From positions 966,736 to 1,030,735 of the forward strand of contig NZ_KE124774.1 of the NCBI RefSeq assembly GCF_000188155.2: a stretch of DNA of 64,000 bases. The letters are read 5' to 3'. The first letter of the stretch is position 1. Each line of letters begins with the position of its first letter. The notes beneath the pieces are model-generated. The model saw only the letters and a list, made by a program, of their open reading frames with translations, ran no database searches and was not told the origin of the DNA. Shown here in pieces: positions 22,389-34,129 of this stretch. Source of the stretch: Methylocystis sp. ATCC 49242. GTDB lineage: Bacteria; Pseudomonadota; Alphaproteobacteria; Rhizobiales; Beijerinckiaceae. A program made the translations under genes and the position numbers.

Positions 22389-22811
22389 TTACTGCGCCGG
22401 GGCGGCGTTGGGGTCGGTGAGCTGCACCGTCCAGCTTTTGGCGTCGCGCCCCGTGTCGATCTCGAAGAAGCCCGTGCGCTCATAGCCGCGCGCGAAGCAG
22501 TCTTCCCTGCCGTCGATGCGGAACTCGCGGTCCCGCGTGCACATGAAGGCCTTGCCCTTCCACTCGCCGCCGCGCTCGTCCATCGCATAGACATAGTAAT
22601 ACTGGGCGGCGAGCGGCCCGCGCAGCAGTGTCTCGCAGGCGGTCGGGCGCAGGTTCCACCAGCCTTCGGATAGCCAGTTCTTGCCGTCCGTATAGGCGAT
22701 GGCGACGCTGACGCGCGTCGTCGTGTTGTTGCACAGGCGAAAATCCGCGCGCGCCGGGGCCAGGCCGGCGGCAACCAGCAGGGCGGCAAGGAAAATCGCG
22801 CGTCGGGACAT
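22389..22811 (-). CDS. Exported DUF1036 protein
   Basis: 140 residues. The signal peptide MSRRAIFLAALLVAAGLAPARA is followed by DFRLCNNTTTRVSVAIAYTD and WLSEGWWNLRPTAC, the conserved cysteine and tryptophan pattern of DUF1036. The fold is probably a small disulfide-stabilised beta domain in the periplasm. Function is unknown for the family. The association with pyk is something I recall from other Rhizobiales genomes. Confidence 0.88.
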   Translation of the reverse strand: MSRRAIFLAALLVAAGLAPARADFRLCNNTTTRVSVAIAYTDGKNWLSEGWWNLRPTACETLLRGPLAAQYYYVYAMDERGGEWKGKAFMCTRDREFRIDGREDCFARGYERTGFFEIDTGRDAKSWTVQLTDPNAAPAQ

Positions 22812-22979
22812 GTCTCTTACTATGCGTGGGAAAGACGTGTGACAGCCCGACTCGCCCGCGCGACGGGCGGCCAGACCGACCTAGAGGCAAACCACGCGAG
22901 GGAGGATTTGTCTAGCCTTCAATGCGCCGCGCGCGCCCTTCGCCCCTCACTTGAGGGAACGGGGCCGAGGTACGACGGC

Positions 22980-24586
<1,607 letters not shown>

Positions 24587-24982
24587 ATGGGTTTCGCCGC
24601 GCGGCGTCAGCAGATGATCATGATCACGCTTTACATCGGCGCAGCGATGTGCCCGAGCGGGCCGGGGCATGCGGCGACGACGAAGAGCCCCTCGCCGAAA
24701 CAGCAGCAGCGGCCAGCGGCGCCGGCGGAGGCGAACCGCCCTGCCCCTCGTCCTAAGCCAACTGACGAGACTGCTCCCCCAACCGCCACGTCGCCTTCGG
24801 CGGGCGCGAAGAAACTTGCGCCCGAACCGCCAATCGACACATCGAAGCCGCCGCCATTGCTGCCACGCGCGTCACGAGAACAGATGCGCGCCTGCGCGGA
24901 GGAATGGGACGCTCTGAAGCGCAAGACGAAGACCGGCCTGCCGATGTGGCGCGACTTCGCGACCGAATGTCTGACGCGCTGA
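24587..24982 (+). CDS. Small exported protein with conserved C-terminal Cys motif
   Basis: 131 residues. A signal-like N-terminus ending PGHA is followed by a Pro/Ala-rich linker of about 60 residues and a compact C-terminal segment RACAEEWDALKRKTKTG then MWRDFATECL. This C-x-EEW-x-LK...W-x-F-x-x-EC pattern is common in small secreted alphaproteobacterial proteins; the two cysteines probably form a disulfide. GAGGATGAG precedes the ATG. Function is unknown. Confidence 0.72.
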   Translation: MGFAARRQQMIMITLYIGAAMCPSGPGHAATTKSPSPKQQQRPAAPAEANRPAPRPKPTDETAPPTATSPSAGAKKLAPEPPIDTSKPPPLLPRASREQMRACAEEWDALKRKTKTGLPMWRDFATECLTR

Positions 24983-25116
24983 GGCGGGTTAGGCGACCCT
25001 GAAAAAAGTATCGCCCGAGGAGGCGTCGGCACGACGCTTTCCCCGGGCGATGATTTGCGCGATGGCGCGATCACGGCGCGTGACCTTGCGATCACGCATG
25101 GCGAAGTCGCCTCGAC

Positions 25117-25479
25117 TCAGGCGTCGCCCTCGGTCGGCGCGGCCGGCGGAACCATCACTTTCGCCTTGCGGGGAGCGCGCTTCTTCGCGGGAGCCTTGCG
25201 CGTCGTCTTCTTGGCCGCGCTCTTCCTGGCGGTCGCCTTCTTCGCGGTCGTCTTCTTGGTCACGGCGCGCTTCTTGGTCGCCGCCTTGCGGACAACCTTG
25301 CGAGCGGTCTTCTTGGTAGCGGTCTTGCGCACGCTCTTCTTGGCGGCGGCCTTCTTGGTCGCGCCGCGCTTCTTGGTCGCGGCCTTCTTCGTCGCAGCCT
25401 TCTTCGTCGCGCCTTTGCGCGCGCCTTTCTTGGCCGCCGCTTTCTTGGCCGGCTTACGCTTCGTTGTAGCTTTCGCCAT
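25117..25479 (-). CDS. Lysine/alanine-rich histone H1-like protein
   Basis: 120 residues, beginning MAKATTKRKPAKKAAAKKG and built almost entirely of repeated A-T-K-K-A-A/A-K-K units up to about residue 105, then an acidic end (PPAAPTEGDA). This is the composition of bacterial H1-like nucleoid proteins (HC1/HC2, AlgR3 C-terminal region). It is predicted to bind and compact DNA without sequence preference. AAGGGGA precedes the ATG. No globular domain is present. The opposite strand also has a long hydrophobic-looking frame, which is only the antisense of the repeats. Confidence 0.85.
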   Translation of the reverse strand: MAKATTKRKPAKKAAAKKGARKGATKKAATKKAATKKRGATKKAAAKKSVRKTATKKTARKVVRKAATKKRAVTKKTTAKKATARKSAAKKTTRKAPAKKRAPRKAKVMVPPAAPTEGDA

Positions 25480-26136
25480 AATAAGTCCCCTTGATCCGAA
25501 TTGCCGGAAACCTGGTCGACCGACAATACGCGCAAATAGCGTAACGTGGTTAATCAGTCGTTCAAGTGGCGCGTCGCATGAAGTAACCGCAACAACGCGC
25601 GTCGCGACCATTTGTGCGATCTTCGATGATGAACAATTGCGTTCTGAAACTCGTGTCGACAGGCTTCGCGGATGCTGTCGTGAATGAATTGCGCGCGCCA
25701 TTTCTTCGCGAGAGCAACCCCTCGCAGCGCAGCGCGGACGCGCCCGGCGACGCATTGCAAAGCGCCAGGGGCGCTGTTGCGACACATACGATGCGGCGCA
25801 TCAATTCTTTGATTTTCTTTGCGATCATTACTCGCCGCGCGAAAGTCGCCGGCGCTTGCGAAGATCACGCGCGCACTTGTCGTTCAGAGATCCAGGGCGT
25901 GCGGACGACGCGTGAGACCCGTGTACTTGCGGGCATGAGAAAAGTCATGACGCGCAGTTCGACGAGAGAGCCGCCAGCACGTCGACGAACGCAATGTTGC
26001 GACTCCATCGCAGCAAAAAAAATTGTGCGCAGGGCGCGCAGAGACGCAAAAATCTTCGCCGCGACGCGTGCGCGAGATGAAAAATCGCGCAACACGTCGT
26101 CGTCAGTGATTCGTTTTACGGAAAAATCCGCGCTGG
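25480..26136. other. Long non-coding stretch between the H1-like gene and gatB
   Basis: About 650 bases, with somewhat lower GC than its neighbours in places and many GCGCG-rich words. No frame has protein-like composition or a ribosome site. The first 100 bases must include the H1-like gene promoter. I see no hairpin terminator or repeat that would explain the rest. Confidence 0.4.
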
Positions 26137-27609
26137 TCAGATGCCGAGTTTGCTCTTCAGCAGATCGTTCACGGCTTGCGGATTCGCCTTGCCGCCAGTC
26201 TGCTTCATCACCTGTCCGACAAACCATCCGAGCATCGTCGGCTTCGCCTTCGCCTGCTTGACCTTGTCGGGATTGGCGGCGATGACGGCGTCGACGGCGG
26301 CCTCGATCGCGCCCGTGTCGGTCACCTGCTTCATACCGCGCGCTTCGACGATCTCCTTCGGATCGCCGCCTTCGCTCCAGACAATCTCGAAGAGATCCTT
26401 GGCGATCTTTCCGGAAATGACGTTGCTGGAAATGAGTTCCACGATCGCGCCGAGCGCCTGCGCGGACACGGGCGAACGCGTCACATCCAGACCTTCCTTG
26501 TTGAGGCGGCCGAAGAGTTCGTTGATGACCCAGTTCGCTGCGAGCTTGGCGTCGCGTCCCTTCGCCGTCTCCTCGAAGAAGTCGGCGCTCGCCCGCTCCA
26601 TCACCAGCACGCCGGCGTCATACGGCGGCAGGCCATACTGCTCGATGAAACGCGCGCGCTTCGCGTCGGGCAACTCCGGCAAACCGGCTTTCAGCGCATC
26701 GACATAGGCCTGATCGAACTCGAGCGGCAGCAGGTCGGGGTCAGGGAAATAACGATAGTCATGCGCTTCTTCCTTCGAGCGCATGGAGCGCGTCTCGCCC
26801 TTGCCGGGGTCGAAGAGACGCGTCTCCTGATCGATCTTGCCGCCGTCCTCGAGAATGCCGATCTGGCGGCGCGCTTCGACCTCGATCGCCTGACCGATGA
26901 AGCGGATCGAATTGACGTTCTTGATCTCACAACGCGTGCCGAGAGGTTCGCCCGGACGGCGCACGGAGACGTTCACATCGGCGCGCAACGAGCCCTGCTC
27001 CATATTGCCGTCGCAGGAGCCGATGTAGCGCAGCAGCGCGCGCAGCTTGGTGACATAGGCGCGCGCCTCTTCCGCCGAACGCATGTCGGGCTTGGAGACG
27101 ATCTCCATCAGCGCGACGCCGCTACGGTTGAGGTCTACGTGGCTTTCCGTCGCGGAGAGATCGTGCAGTGACTTGCCGGCGTCCTGTTCGAGATGCAGGC
27201 GCTCGACGCCGACAGTGATGCGCTCGGTCGGCGACACGTCGACAATGACCGCGCCCTCGCCCACGATCGGATATTTGTACTGCGAGATCTGATAGCCCTG
27301 CGGCAGATCGGGATAGAAGTAGTTCTTTCGATCGAAGATGGAGCGCAGGTTGATCTGCGCCTCGAGGCCGAGCCCCGTGCGGATCGCCTGCTTGACGCAT
27401 TCCTCATTGATCACCGGCAGCATACCGGGCATCGCCGCGTCGACGAGCGAGACGTGATCGTTCGGCGCGCCGCCATATTCGGCGGAGGCGCCGGAGAAGA
27501 GCTTGGCCTTGCTCGTCACCTGCGCATGAATTTCCATGCCGATGACGACTTCCCAGTCGCCGGTTGCGCCTTTTATGAGTTTCGAGGGAGCCGGCTGCGC
27601 TGTGGTCAT
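26137..27609 (-). CDS. gatB: Asp-tRNA(Asn)/Glu-tRNA(Gln) amidotransferase subunit B
   Basis: 490 residues. With GatA and GatC it converts misacylated Glu-tRNA(Gln) or Asp-tRNA(Asn) to the amidated form. Landmarks are [19 protein letters not shown], the kinase-domain motif [26 protein letters not shown] and [13 protein letters not shown], and a C-terminal YqeY-like domain ending [11 protein letters not shown]. The start [10 protein letters not shown] at 27609 is used; an ATG four codons further up (27621) is equally possible. Unlike in many genomes it is not adjacent to gatCA, which lie 0.8 kb upstream on the same strand. Confidence 0.96.
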   Translation of the reverse strand: MTTAQPAPSKLIKGATGDWEVVIGMEIHAQVTSKAKLFSGASAEYGGAPNDHVSLVDAAMPGMLPVINEECVKQAIRTGLGLEAQINLRSIFDRKNYFYPDLPQGYQISQYKYPIVGEGAVIVDVSPTERITVGVERLHLEQDAGKSLHDLSATESHVDLNRSGVALMEIVSKPDMRSAEEARAYVTKLRALLRYIGSCDGNMEQGSLRADVNVSVRRPGEPLGTRCEIKNVNSIRFIGQAIEVEARRQIGILEDGGKIDQETRLFDPGKGETRSMRSKEEAHDYRYFPDPDLLPLEFDQAYVDALKAGLPELPDAKRARFIEQYGLPPYDAGVLVMERASADFFEETAKGRDAKLAANWVINELFGRLNKEGLDVTRSPVSAQALGAIVELISSNVISGKIAKDLFEIVWSEGGDPKEIVEARGMKQVTDTGAIEAAVDAVIAANPDKVKQAKAKPTMLGWFVGQVMKQTGGKANPQAVNDLLKSKLGI

Positions 27610-28119
27610 GTGAAGGCCCATCTTTCGTGACGGCGGACGCCGTCTGTTTTCCTGCTGCGCCGGATATAAACCAGAGGCGGCGTCCGCGGAAAGCGGCAAG
27701 AGCAGGCGCCCCCGGATGTCTGATTTGGCGGGACGCCATTCGACAGCCTCGCCCTCGCCGCAAAGACCTGTCATCACGCTTCGTCGAGGCGGTCGCCGCG
27801 AGCGGCAAACCGATCGTCTGCTCGCCCCGGACGCCCTGTAAACGCCGCCAGCGGGCTTTTTCTGGACCGATTCCCGCTCCACCCCCTATATAAAGCCCGT
27901 ACGGCGAAGACCGTGAGCTCTAAGCAGGGTAGCCAAAGCCGTCGCAACAGCCGGGCCGCAGAGACGGAGCGGCGCGAGGCCTCGTTTCATCGCGCCGAGC
28001 CCGAAGCTTGCCGACGCGAGACGGATCTCTCGCAAGCGCCGCGAACCCGCAGCGATCGGATCGCTTGTTAAATCGGCGCCGGATTGAAATCGTGGCGCCG
28101 CCGCTGACAGGTTGGTTGC
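27610..28119. other. Intergenic region upstream of gatB
   Basis: About 510 bases. It contains a TATATAAAG stretch near 27890 that could be part of a plus-strand promoter, and GC-rich inverted stretches, but no gene. Frames here are shadows. I compared it by eye with SRP, RNase P and 6S RNA patterns and saw no match. Confidence 0.4.
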
Positions 28120-28422
28120 ATGGACGACAGGACGAACGGAAAAAACAGGCGCAAGGGCTGGATTGCGCGCATGCGCGCCGCGCCGCCCTATGTCAGCGTT
28201 CCGCTGGGGGTGTTTTTTGTCTTTGGCAGCTTTCTGAGTTTCCTGCCCGTCTTCGGGCTATGGATGCTGCCGCTTGGATTGTGGATCCTCGCGCCCAATG
28301 TTCCACTCGCCGACCGTATGGCGCGACGCATGCTCAAATGGTCGATCCGCAACGGCTTCGTGCGGGTGAAGCGCGTTGAGCGCCCCGAGGATCAGGAGCG
28401 CTCGTCGCCGTCTGACGATTGA
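28120..28422 (+). CDS. Small two-helix membrane protein
   Basis: 100 residues. A basic N-terminus (RKGWIARMRAAPPYV) is followed by two hydrophobic helices (GVFFVFGSFLSFLPVFGLW and MLPLGLWILAPNVPLADRM) and a basic, then acidic tail. The pattern of a PVFGLWMLPLGLWILAPN hairpin is typical of small Rhizobiales membrane proteins of unknown role. Its last 31 bases overlap the convergent chorismate mutase gene. Confidence 0.75.
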   Translation: MDDRTNGKNRRKGWIARMRAAPPYVSVPLGVFFVFGSFLSFLPVFGLWMLPLGLWILAPNVPLADRMARRMLKWSIRNGFVRVKRVERPEDQERSSPSDD

Positions 28423-28772
28423 GCGTCGCCCTTCGGCGCCTTGTCGCCCATCAGCCGCTCTTCATACTGGATCGACCATTCGATGATGGTCGTCCACAAA
28501 TTCATCGCGAGTTCGACAGACAGGCTTTCGCGACGCGACGCGCCCAGAACGCGCGCCAGCACTTCGTCGACGCGCTCCGGCGCGCGCGCCGGTATGCCCA
28601 GACCCGGCTTCACTCTGGCGGCGCGTTCGATCTGGCGTTGACGTCTGGCGAGAAGCGTGACGAGCTCGTCGTCGAGTTCGTCTATCACGCGGCGCACGTC
28701 GGACATCTCGTCCTGAAGCGCCTGCAATGTTGAATCGGCAGCGGCCTTTTCGGCGCCGGGCGTGGTCATCAT
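28392..28772 (-). CDS. Chorismate mutase, AroQ type
   Basis: 126 residues. All-helical AroQ domain at about 20-100: VRRVIDELDDELVTLLARR contains the conserved RxxID-x-x-D-x-x-L-x-x-L start, followed by RAARVKPGLGIPARAPERVDE. It rearranges chorismate to prephenate for Phe/Tyr synthesis. The ATG overlaps the gatA stop codon by one base (TGATG), so translation is coupled to gatA. The C-terminus is charged and overlaps the convergent gene at 28120-28422. Confidence 0.88.
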   Translation of the reverse strand: MMTTPGAEKAAADSTLQALQDEMSDVRRVIDELDDELVTLLARRQRQIERAARVKPGLGIPARAPERVDEVLARVLGASRRESLSVELAMNLWTTIIEWSIQYEERLMGDKAPKGDAQSSDGDERS

Positions 28773-30262
28773 CAGGCCTCGCGCCACCAGGGTTGCGGGA
28801 ACTCGATCTTCGGCGCCGCCTGTTCGATGGCGCTGGCGAGCGAGAAGAGCGTCTCTTCGTCGAAGGGTCGGCCGATGAGCTGAAGACCGAGCGGCAGGCC
28901 GTTCGCGGCGAGTCCGCCCGGCACGGCGATGCCCGGCAGGCCAGCCATGTTCACCGTGACGGTGAAGACGTCGTTGAGATACATCTCGACCGGATCACTC
29001 GAACCCTGCTCGCCCTGCGCAAAGGCGGTGGAGGGCGTCGCCGGCGTCAGCACCGCGTCGACGCCCGCGGCGAACGCCTGGTCGAAATCGCGCTTGATGA
29101 GGCTGCGCACCTTCTGCGCGCGCACGTAATAGGCGTCGTAATAACCGGCCGAGAGCACATAGGTTCCGATCATGATGCGGCGACGCACTTCTGCGCCAAA
29201 GCCCTTGGCGCGCGTCTTCTCATACATGTCGATGATATCGCGGCCCTGCTCGCGCAGACCATACCGCACGCCGTCGTAGCGGGCGAGGTTGGACGACGCT
29301 TCGGCCGGGGCGATGATGTAATAGGTCGGCAGCGCATATTTGGTGTGCGGCAGCGAAATCTCGACGATCTCCGCGCCCGCGTCCTTCAGCCAGGCGACGC
29401 CACGGTCCCAGAAGGCGGCGATTTCCGCTGACATGCCATCGAGGCGATATTCCTTCGGCACGCCGATCCGGCGGCCCTTCACCGAGGCGCCGATCGCGGC
29501 TTCGTAATCCGGCACGGGCGCGTCGACGCTCGTCGTGTCCTTCGGATCATGTCCCGCCATCGACCGCAGCATGATGGACGCGTCGCGCACGGTGCGCGTG
29601 ATCGGCCCCGCCTGATCGAGTGAGGACGCGAAGGCGACGATGCCCCAGCGCGAACAGCGGCCATATGTCGGCTTGATGCCGACCGTGCCCGTAAAGGCGG
29701 CGGGCTGACGAATGGAGCCGCCGGTGTCGGTCGCGGTGGCGCCCATGCAGAGACGCGCCGCCACGGCGGCCGAAGAGCCGCCCGACGAACCGCCCGGAAC
29801 GATCTTCGCCGACGGATCGCCTCCGCGCCGCCACGGCGAAATGACGGGACCGAAAGCGCTGGTCTCGTTCGACGAACCCATCGCGAATTCGTCGAGGTTC
29901 AATTTGCCGAGCGTCACCGCGCCGTCGCGCAGAAGATTGGCCGAGACGGTCGACTCATAAGTGGGCGTGAAGTTGCCGAGGATGCGGCTCGCGGCCGTCG
30001 TGCGCACGCCCTTCGAGCAATACAGATCCTTGATGCCGAGCGGCACGCCTTCGAGCGGCCCGCCCTCGCCGCGCGCCAGCTTCGCGTCGCTCGTCTCCGC
30101 CTGCCTGAGCGCGAGCTCCGGCGTTTCGGTGATGTAGCAGTTGAGGGCGCGCGCCTTTTCGATCGCGGCGACATGCGCTTTCGTCAACTCAACCGCCGAA
30201 AGCTTTTTCGTCTTCAGCGCGTCGCGCGCGTCAGCGAGGGAGAGATGCGTGAGATCGGACAT
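28772..30262 (-). CDS. gatA: Amidotransferase subunit A
   Basis: 496 residues. Amidase-signature enzyme that supplies ammonia to GatB. The Ser-cisSer-Lys catalytic triad is visible as Lys in [14 protein letters not shown] and the serines in [14 protein letters not shown]. The substrate-binding [12 protein letters not shown] and [13 protein letters not shown] are present. The start [16 protein letters not shown] is standard. It lies 44 bases after gatC and overlaps the chorismate mutase start. Confidence 0.97.
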   Translation of the reverse strand: MSDLTHLSLADARDALKTKKLSAVELTKAHVAAIEKARALNCYITETPELALRQAETSDAKLARGEGGPLEGVPLGIKDLYCSKGVRTTAASRILGNFTPTYESTVSANLLRDGAVTLGKLNLDEFAMGSSNETSAFGPVISPWRRGGDPSAKIVPGGSSGGSSAAVAARLCMGATATDTGGSIRQPAAFTGTVGIKPTYGRCSRWGIVAFASSLDQAGPITRTVRDASIMLRSMAGHDPKDTTSVDAPVPDYEAAIGASVKGRRIGVPKEYRLDGMSAEIAAFWDRGVAWLKDAGAEIVEISLPHTKYALPTYYIIAPAEASSNLARYDGVRYGLREQGRDIIDMYEKTRAKGFGAEVRRRIMIGTYVLSAGYYDAYYVRAQKVRSLIKRDFDQAFAAGVDAVLTPATPSTAFAQGEQGSSDPVEMYLNDVFTVTVNMAGLPGIAVPGGLAANGLPLGLQLIGRPFDEETLFSLASAIEQAAPKIEFPQPWWREA

Positions 30263-30306
30263 TGAGTCTCTTTATATATCGAGGGCGGTCGAAGCGGTTG
30301 ACCAAT

Positions 30307-30594
30307 TCATTCGACGACCTTCGGCACGACGAAATAATTGTCCTCGCGCACAGGCGCATTGGCGAGAATGTCGTCGACAATGCCGCCGTCGGTCACCACG
30401 TCGGCCCGCTTTTTCATCTGCATCGGCAGAACGGAGGTGAGCGGCTCGACGCCTTCGACGTCGACGGCGCTGAGAGTCTCGACGAAGGAGAGTATGGCGT
30501 TGATCTCGCCGCCGAGACGTTCGACTTCATTCTCCTCGACGGCGATGCGCGCGAGGTGGGCGATGCGGCGAACGACCGCGGAATCGACAGACAT
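30307..30594 (-). CDS. gatC: Amidotransferase subunit C
   Basis: 95 residues, beginning [19 protein letters not shown] and ending [14 protein letters not shown], with [13 protein letters not shown] in the middle; all are GatC hallmarks. It acts as a belt stabilising GatAB. It is the first gene of gatC-gatA-chorismate mutase on the minus strand, divergent from ruvX. Confidence 0.96.
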   Translation of the reverse strand: MSVDSAVVRRIAHLARIAVEENEVERLGGEINAILSFVETLSAVDVEGVEPLTSVLPMQMKKRADVVTDGGIVDDILANAPVREDNYFVVPKVVE

Positions 30595-30729
30595 GTTTGG
30601 CTCCGCCCGATGATCGGTTCAGGGCGCTATAGCGCTTGGGCTTTCGGGGCGCAATGCGGCGGCGGCGGAAAGCCGCAGAATCGGCCTCCGAGGTTTATCC
30701 GCCGGGGCCGACGTGCTAGCGCGGGAGCC

Positions 30730-31203
30730 ATGACTGATGAAGCCACGCCAATCGAGGAAGTCGCCCGGGTTCTCCCCGCGAAAGGCCGCCTCATGGGGCT
30801 CGACCTCGGGACAAAGACGATCGGCCTCGCGCTTTCGGACGTCGAGCGGCGGCTCGCCTCCCCGCTCGACACGATAAAGCGGGTCAAATTCTCTCAGGAC
30901 GCCGGGGCGCTGCTCCAGCGCGCGCAGGACTTCGACGTCCAGGCGCTGGTTTTCGGCCTGCCGCTCAACATGGACGGGACCGCGGGACCGCGCGCGCAGG
31001 CGACGCGAGCCTTCATGCGAAATCTGCGCAAGCTCACGCCCATCCCTTTTGTCTTTTGGGACGAACGGTTGTCCACCGCGGCGGTGACGCGGGAGCTGAT
31101 CGCTCAGGACGCCTCCCGCGCCAAACGCGCCGAGGTCGTGGACCGCATGGCGGCGGCCTACATCCTGCAAGGCGCGCTCGATCGGCTCTCCCGCCTGGCC
31201 TGA
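30730..31203 (+). CDS. ruvX: Putative Holliday junction resolvase RuvX/YqgF
   Basis: 157 residues. RNase H-like fold with the first Asp in [17 protein letters not shown], the central [35 protein letters not shown] and the last Asp in [18 protein letters not shown]. The family processes the pre-16S rRNA 5' end and/or resolves junctions. GGGAG precedes the ATG. It is divergent from gatC. Confidence 0.93.
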   Translation: MTDEATPIEEVARVLPAKGRLMGLDLGTKTIGLALSDVERRLASPLDTIKRVKFSQDAGALLQRAQDFDVQALVFGLPLNMDGTAGPRAQATRAFMRNLRKLTPIPFVFWDERLSTAAVTRELIAQDASRAKRAEVVDRMAAAYILQGALDRLSRLA

Positions 31204-31206
31204 CAA

Positions 31207-31233
31207 ACGAAAACCCCGCCGTGGCCGGCGGGG
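31207..31233 (-). terminator. Terminator of the His-rich gene
   Basis: CCCCGCC/GGCGGGG stem with a six-base loop. On the minus strand it is followed by TTTTCGTTT, 26 bases beyond the stop at 31260. It could also act weakly on ruvX transcripts. Confidence 0.8.
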
Positions 31234-31259
31234 CGGAGGTTACCGGCTCGCCGCCGTCA

Positions 31260-31499
31260 TCAGCGATGATGATGATGGTGGTGGGAGTGGCTATGGCAGT
31301 GATGGCCATGGCAGTGGCGATGGTGGTGACGAACACTGTGGTGATGATGCCGGCCGGTGTAGTGAACGGCCGTTGTTTGCGATGACAGCCCGATCGATTC
31401 GGGGCGCGTCGCGGTCGCCGGGCCGGCGACGGCTGAACCGGCAAATGTGAACATCGCAACAGCGCCAAGTGTGCTCAGCAAAATCGACTTCGTGCTCAT
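31260..31499 (-). CDS. Second small secreted histidine-rich protein
   Basis: 79 residues. The signal peptide (MSTKSILLSTLGAVAMFTF ending SAVA) leaves a mature peptide whose last 30 residues are almost half histidine: HHHHSVRHHHRHCHGHHCH and HSHHHHHHR. Two cysteines sit within the His cluster (HCHGHHC). GGAGGGACTCC precedes the ATG. Metal binding in the periplasm is the obvious inference; nickel, copper or zinc cannot be distinguished. It shares design, but no clear alignment, with the peptide at 4711. Confidence 0.8.
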   Translation of the reverse strand: MSTKSILLSTLGAVAMFTFAGSAVAGPATATRPESIGLSSQTTAVHYTGRHHHHSVRHHHRHCHGHHCHSHSHHHHHHR

Positions 31500-31738
31500 T
31501 TTGGAGTCCCTCCTTGGGACGGGCAACGTAAGGTCATGTCTTTCAACGGCTCAGCTCAATCCATTCTTAGCCGGGCCGCCTATTGAGAAATAGGCGGTTA
31601 ACGCCGAACTTCCAGAATTCGCGTCTTGCGTGCATTAGCTGGTTGACATTGCAAAACGAAAAAAGGAAAAGAAAGCTTAGAAAACTCTGAAGCTTAAGCC
31701 TGTCCGTCAAGGAGCTTCAGGTCTCCGGAGGCTATAAT

Positions 31739-31993
31739 ATGGGGCGTTCTACCGCATCTATTTCCGCTGCGCGCGCGGGAGCCAAACACGACGCCGCGCC
31801 GCCGCCAGGCGCGCCGCAGTCCAATGAAGATACAGCGGCACTTGCTGGCTATATTGCTGATATGACAGCAGAATTAGCGAAGCTTGCGGGCGGCTCCCAG
31901 ATGCCCATGCTCGCCTATTTCCTCAATCTTGCTCGTGTCGAAGCTGAAATCCGCGCGCGGGAACTCGGCGGCGCCCCGATCAAACGCGGCTAA
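31739..31993 (+). CDS. Small conserved protein, unknown
   Basis: 84 residues. A disordered Ala/Pro-rich N-terminus is followed by a helical segment AALAGYIADMTAELAKLAGG and MLAYFLNLARVEAEIRARE. A GGAGG site precedes the ATG and the promoter region contains AT-rich sequence. The helical part resembles a family of short soluble proteins common in Rhizobiales. No function is known to me. Confidence 0.75.
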   Translation: MGRSTASISAARAGAKHDAAPPPGAPQSNEDTAALAGYIADMTAELAKLAGGSQMPMLAYFLNLARVEAEIRARELGGAPIKRG

Positions 31994-31996
31994 TTA

Positions 31997-33271
31997 TCAC
32001 AACTTTTGATTGTAAACAAGCGAGACGGCGTTTGTCCCGTGACGCTCCAGCCGTCCCGCGAGGTCAAGCTCCACGAGCACGCCGTGAACGTCGCGCGCGG
32101 GCAACCCTGCGATGCGGATAAGTTCGTCCACCGCGACGGGCGACGGCCCCAGCAGCGACAGGACAACCTCATGCGGGTCGGCCACGCGCCCGTGAACTGG
32201 CGCTGAGGGGTCCGGCGAGGCTGTTTCCGGCCCGAGTTCCGGCTCCGGCGCCGCGAAGAGGGGACTCGGCGGTCCTTCCTCGAAGGCGAAAGCGCCCTGT
32301 GCAAGAAAGAGGTCGAGCTCGTCGAAAAGCGGCTCGTCCGCGCCCGCCCCTTCATCCGCGTCGAAAAGCTCGCCTCGGGGCGGTTTTGCCGCGCCCTCCG
32401 CCAGCGCCGTGATCACGTCCTCCGGCCGCGCGCAGAGCGTCGCTCCCTGGCGGATCAGGTCATTCGTTCCTTCCGCGCGCGGATCGAGCGGGGAGCCCGG
32501 CACGGCGAAGACCTCGCGCCCCTGCTCATTGGCGAAACGCGCGGTGATGAGCGAGCCGGACCGCCGCGCCGCCTCGACGACGACCGTCGCCCGGCTGATC
32601 CCCGATATGATTCGGTTTCGCCTAGGGAAATCGCGACCGCGCGGCTCCCACTCCAGCGGCATCTCCGAGACGATCAGGCCCCTTTCGGCGATTTCCTCGA
32701 TGAGTCTGCCGTGCTCGGCCGGATAGGGCCGCGCCTGTCCGCCGGCGAGGACGGCGATAGTGCCGGTGTCCAGCGTCGCCCGGTGCGCCACCGCGTCAAT
32801 GCCGCGAGCCAGACCGGAGACGACGACGAGGTCCTCCCTTGCAAAGCCGCGCGCCAGACGCTCGGCGAATGCGAGCCCTGCGGCGGAAGCGTTGCGCGAG
32901 CCGACGATGGCGACGCCGTCGCGGCGTGTGACCTCGCTGCTCCCCCGCAACGCCAGAACAGGAGGCGCATCCGGGATTTCGCGCAGCAACGGCGGGTAAT
33001 CGGGATCGCCCGTCGTGGCGAAGCGGACGCCCATTGCTCGGGCGCGGTCGATCTCTTGCACTATCTCGTCGCGGGGGGCGATGCGGATACTGCGGTCGCG
33101 GAGCGAGCGCGCGGCAATGTCCGGCAACGCCTCCAGCGCCGCCCGAGCGCCGCCGAAGCGGTTGACGAGTTGTCGAAAAGTGCGCGGCCCGATGTTCTCG
33201 CTTCGGATCAGGCGGAGCCAGTCGACGAGTTGCTCGTCGCTGAGCCGCGCGCCCGGGGCCGCGCCGCTCAT
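31997..33271 (-). CDS. dprA: DNA-processing protein DprA
   Basis: 424 residues. It loads RecA on incoming single-stranded DNA during transformation. An N-terminal SAM-like domain ([17 protein letters not shown]) precedes the Rossmann-like core with [46 protein letters not shown] and [22 protein letters not shown]-terminal winged-helix domain follows a 70-residue acidic linker ([20 protein letters not shown]). Its start overlaps the plsY stop by four bases. Confidence 0.94.
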   Translation of the reverse strand: MSGAAPGARLSDEQLVDWLRLIRSENIGPRTFRQLVNRFGGARAALEALPDIAARSLRDRSIRIAPRDEIVQEIDRARAMGVRFATTGDPDYPPLLREIPDAPPVLALRGSSEVTRRDGVAIVGSRNASAAGLAFAERLARGFAREDLVVVSGLARGIDAVAHRATLDTGTIAVLAGGQARPYPAEHGRLIEEIAERGLIVSEMPLEWEPRGRDFPRRNRIISGISRATVVVEAARRSGSLITARFANEQGREVFAVPGSPLDPRAEGTNDLIRQGATLCARPEDVITALAEGAAKPPRGELFDADEGAGADEPLFDELDLFLAQGAFAFEEGPPSPLFAAPEPELGPETASPDPSAPVHGRVADPHEVVLSLLGPSPVAVDELIRIAGLPARDVHGVLVELDLAGRLERHGTNAVSLVYNQKL

Positions 33272-33861
33272 GCCTTCTGCCCGATGCGGCTTTCGGTCCC
33301 CGCGCGCAGCCGGGCGATATTTTCACTGTGCTTGCGCCATAGCATCGCCGCCATCGCCGCAACGACGAGGGCCTCGCCGCCATGCCCCAGCGCGAAAAGC
33401 AGGACGGGCGACGCCGCGCTGGCGACAAGGGCCGAGAGTGAGGAGTAGCGCGAGATCGCCGCCACGCTCAGCCACACCGCGCAGAAGGCGAGACCGGTCG
33501 GCCAATGCAGACCGAACAGGCAGCCGAGGAAGGTTGCGACGCCCTTGCCGCCCTTGAATTTAAGCCAGACCGGAGCGATGTGGCCGACGAAGGCGGCAAA
33601 ACCCGCGATCATCGCGCCCTCGGGCGAAAGCATCCCGCCGACAAGCACGGCGGCGGTTCCCTTCAGCGCATCGAGAATGAGGGTCGCCGCCGCGAGATCC
33701 TTTCGTCCCGTGCGCAGCACATTGGTCGCGCCGATATTGCCGGAGCCGATTGAGCGGAGGTCGCTCGTCCCGGCGCCGCGCGTCAGCAGCAGGCCGAAGG
33801 GGATGGAGCCGAGAAGATAGCCGATGACGAGGGCGAGCGCGTTGGGAAGGAAGGAACCCAT
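33268..33861 (-). CDS. plsY: Glycerol-3-phosphate acyltransferase PlsY
   Basis: 197 residues with five membrane segments. It acylates glycerol-3-phosphate using acyl-phosphate, the first step of phospholipid synthesis. Family motifs are [32 protein letters not shown] (S-G-N-x-G-x-x-N) and [13 protein letters not shown]. The start [15 protein letters not shown] is chosen because PlsY begins just before its first helix; the frame is open further upstream. It overlaps dprA (ATGA). Confidence 0.94.
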   Translation of the reverse strand: MGSFLPNALALVIGYLLGSIPFGLLLTRGAGTSDLRSIGSGNIGATNVLRTGRKDLAAATLILDALKGTAAVLVGGMLSPEGAMIAGFAAFVGHIAPVWLKFKGGKGVATFLGCLFGLHWPTGLAFCAVWLSVAAISRYSSLSALVASAASPVLLFALGHGGEALVVAAMAAMLWRKHSENIARLRAGTESRIGQKA

Positions 33862-34129
33862 GGACGGAAACGCGAAATCCTGAGCGAGTGGAAGCGCCTG
33901 CTGGGGCGGCGCGATGCTAAAGGAGCGTCGGCTGCGCCGCAACCCGGCGTTTACAATGTTCGCGCAACCCTGCGACGCTTTCGCGACGACGCACTTATCC
34001 CCACATGGAGCGCAAGCGCAAGCGCAAGCACGGAGAAAAAAAGCCGTCGTTCCGCCGCCGACCGACCGATGCCGCTCCCGTTTTGGAGACGAAAGCGGTA
34101 AAGGGGGGAGCGACAAGCCAGGACAGGAC

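Noticed and set aside
25055-25687. Hydrophobic plus-strand frame over the H1-like gene
   Set aside because: The Phe/Leu/Val repeats are the antisense reading of the AAG/GCC-rich H1-like repeats.
27842-28119. Possible structural RNA upstream of 28120
   Set aside because: GC-rich inverted stretches are present, but no match to the conserved cores of RNase P, SRP or 6S RNA was seen.
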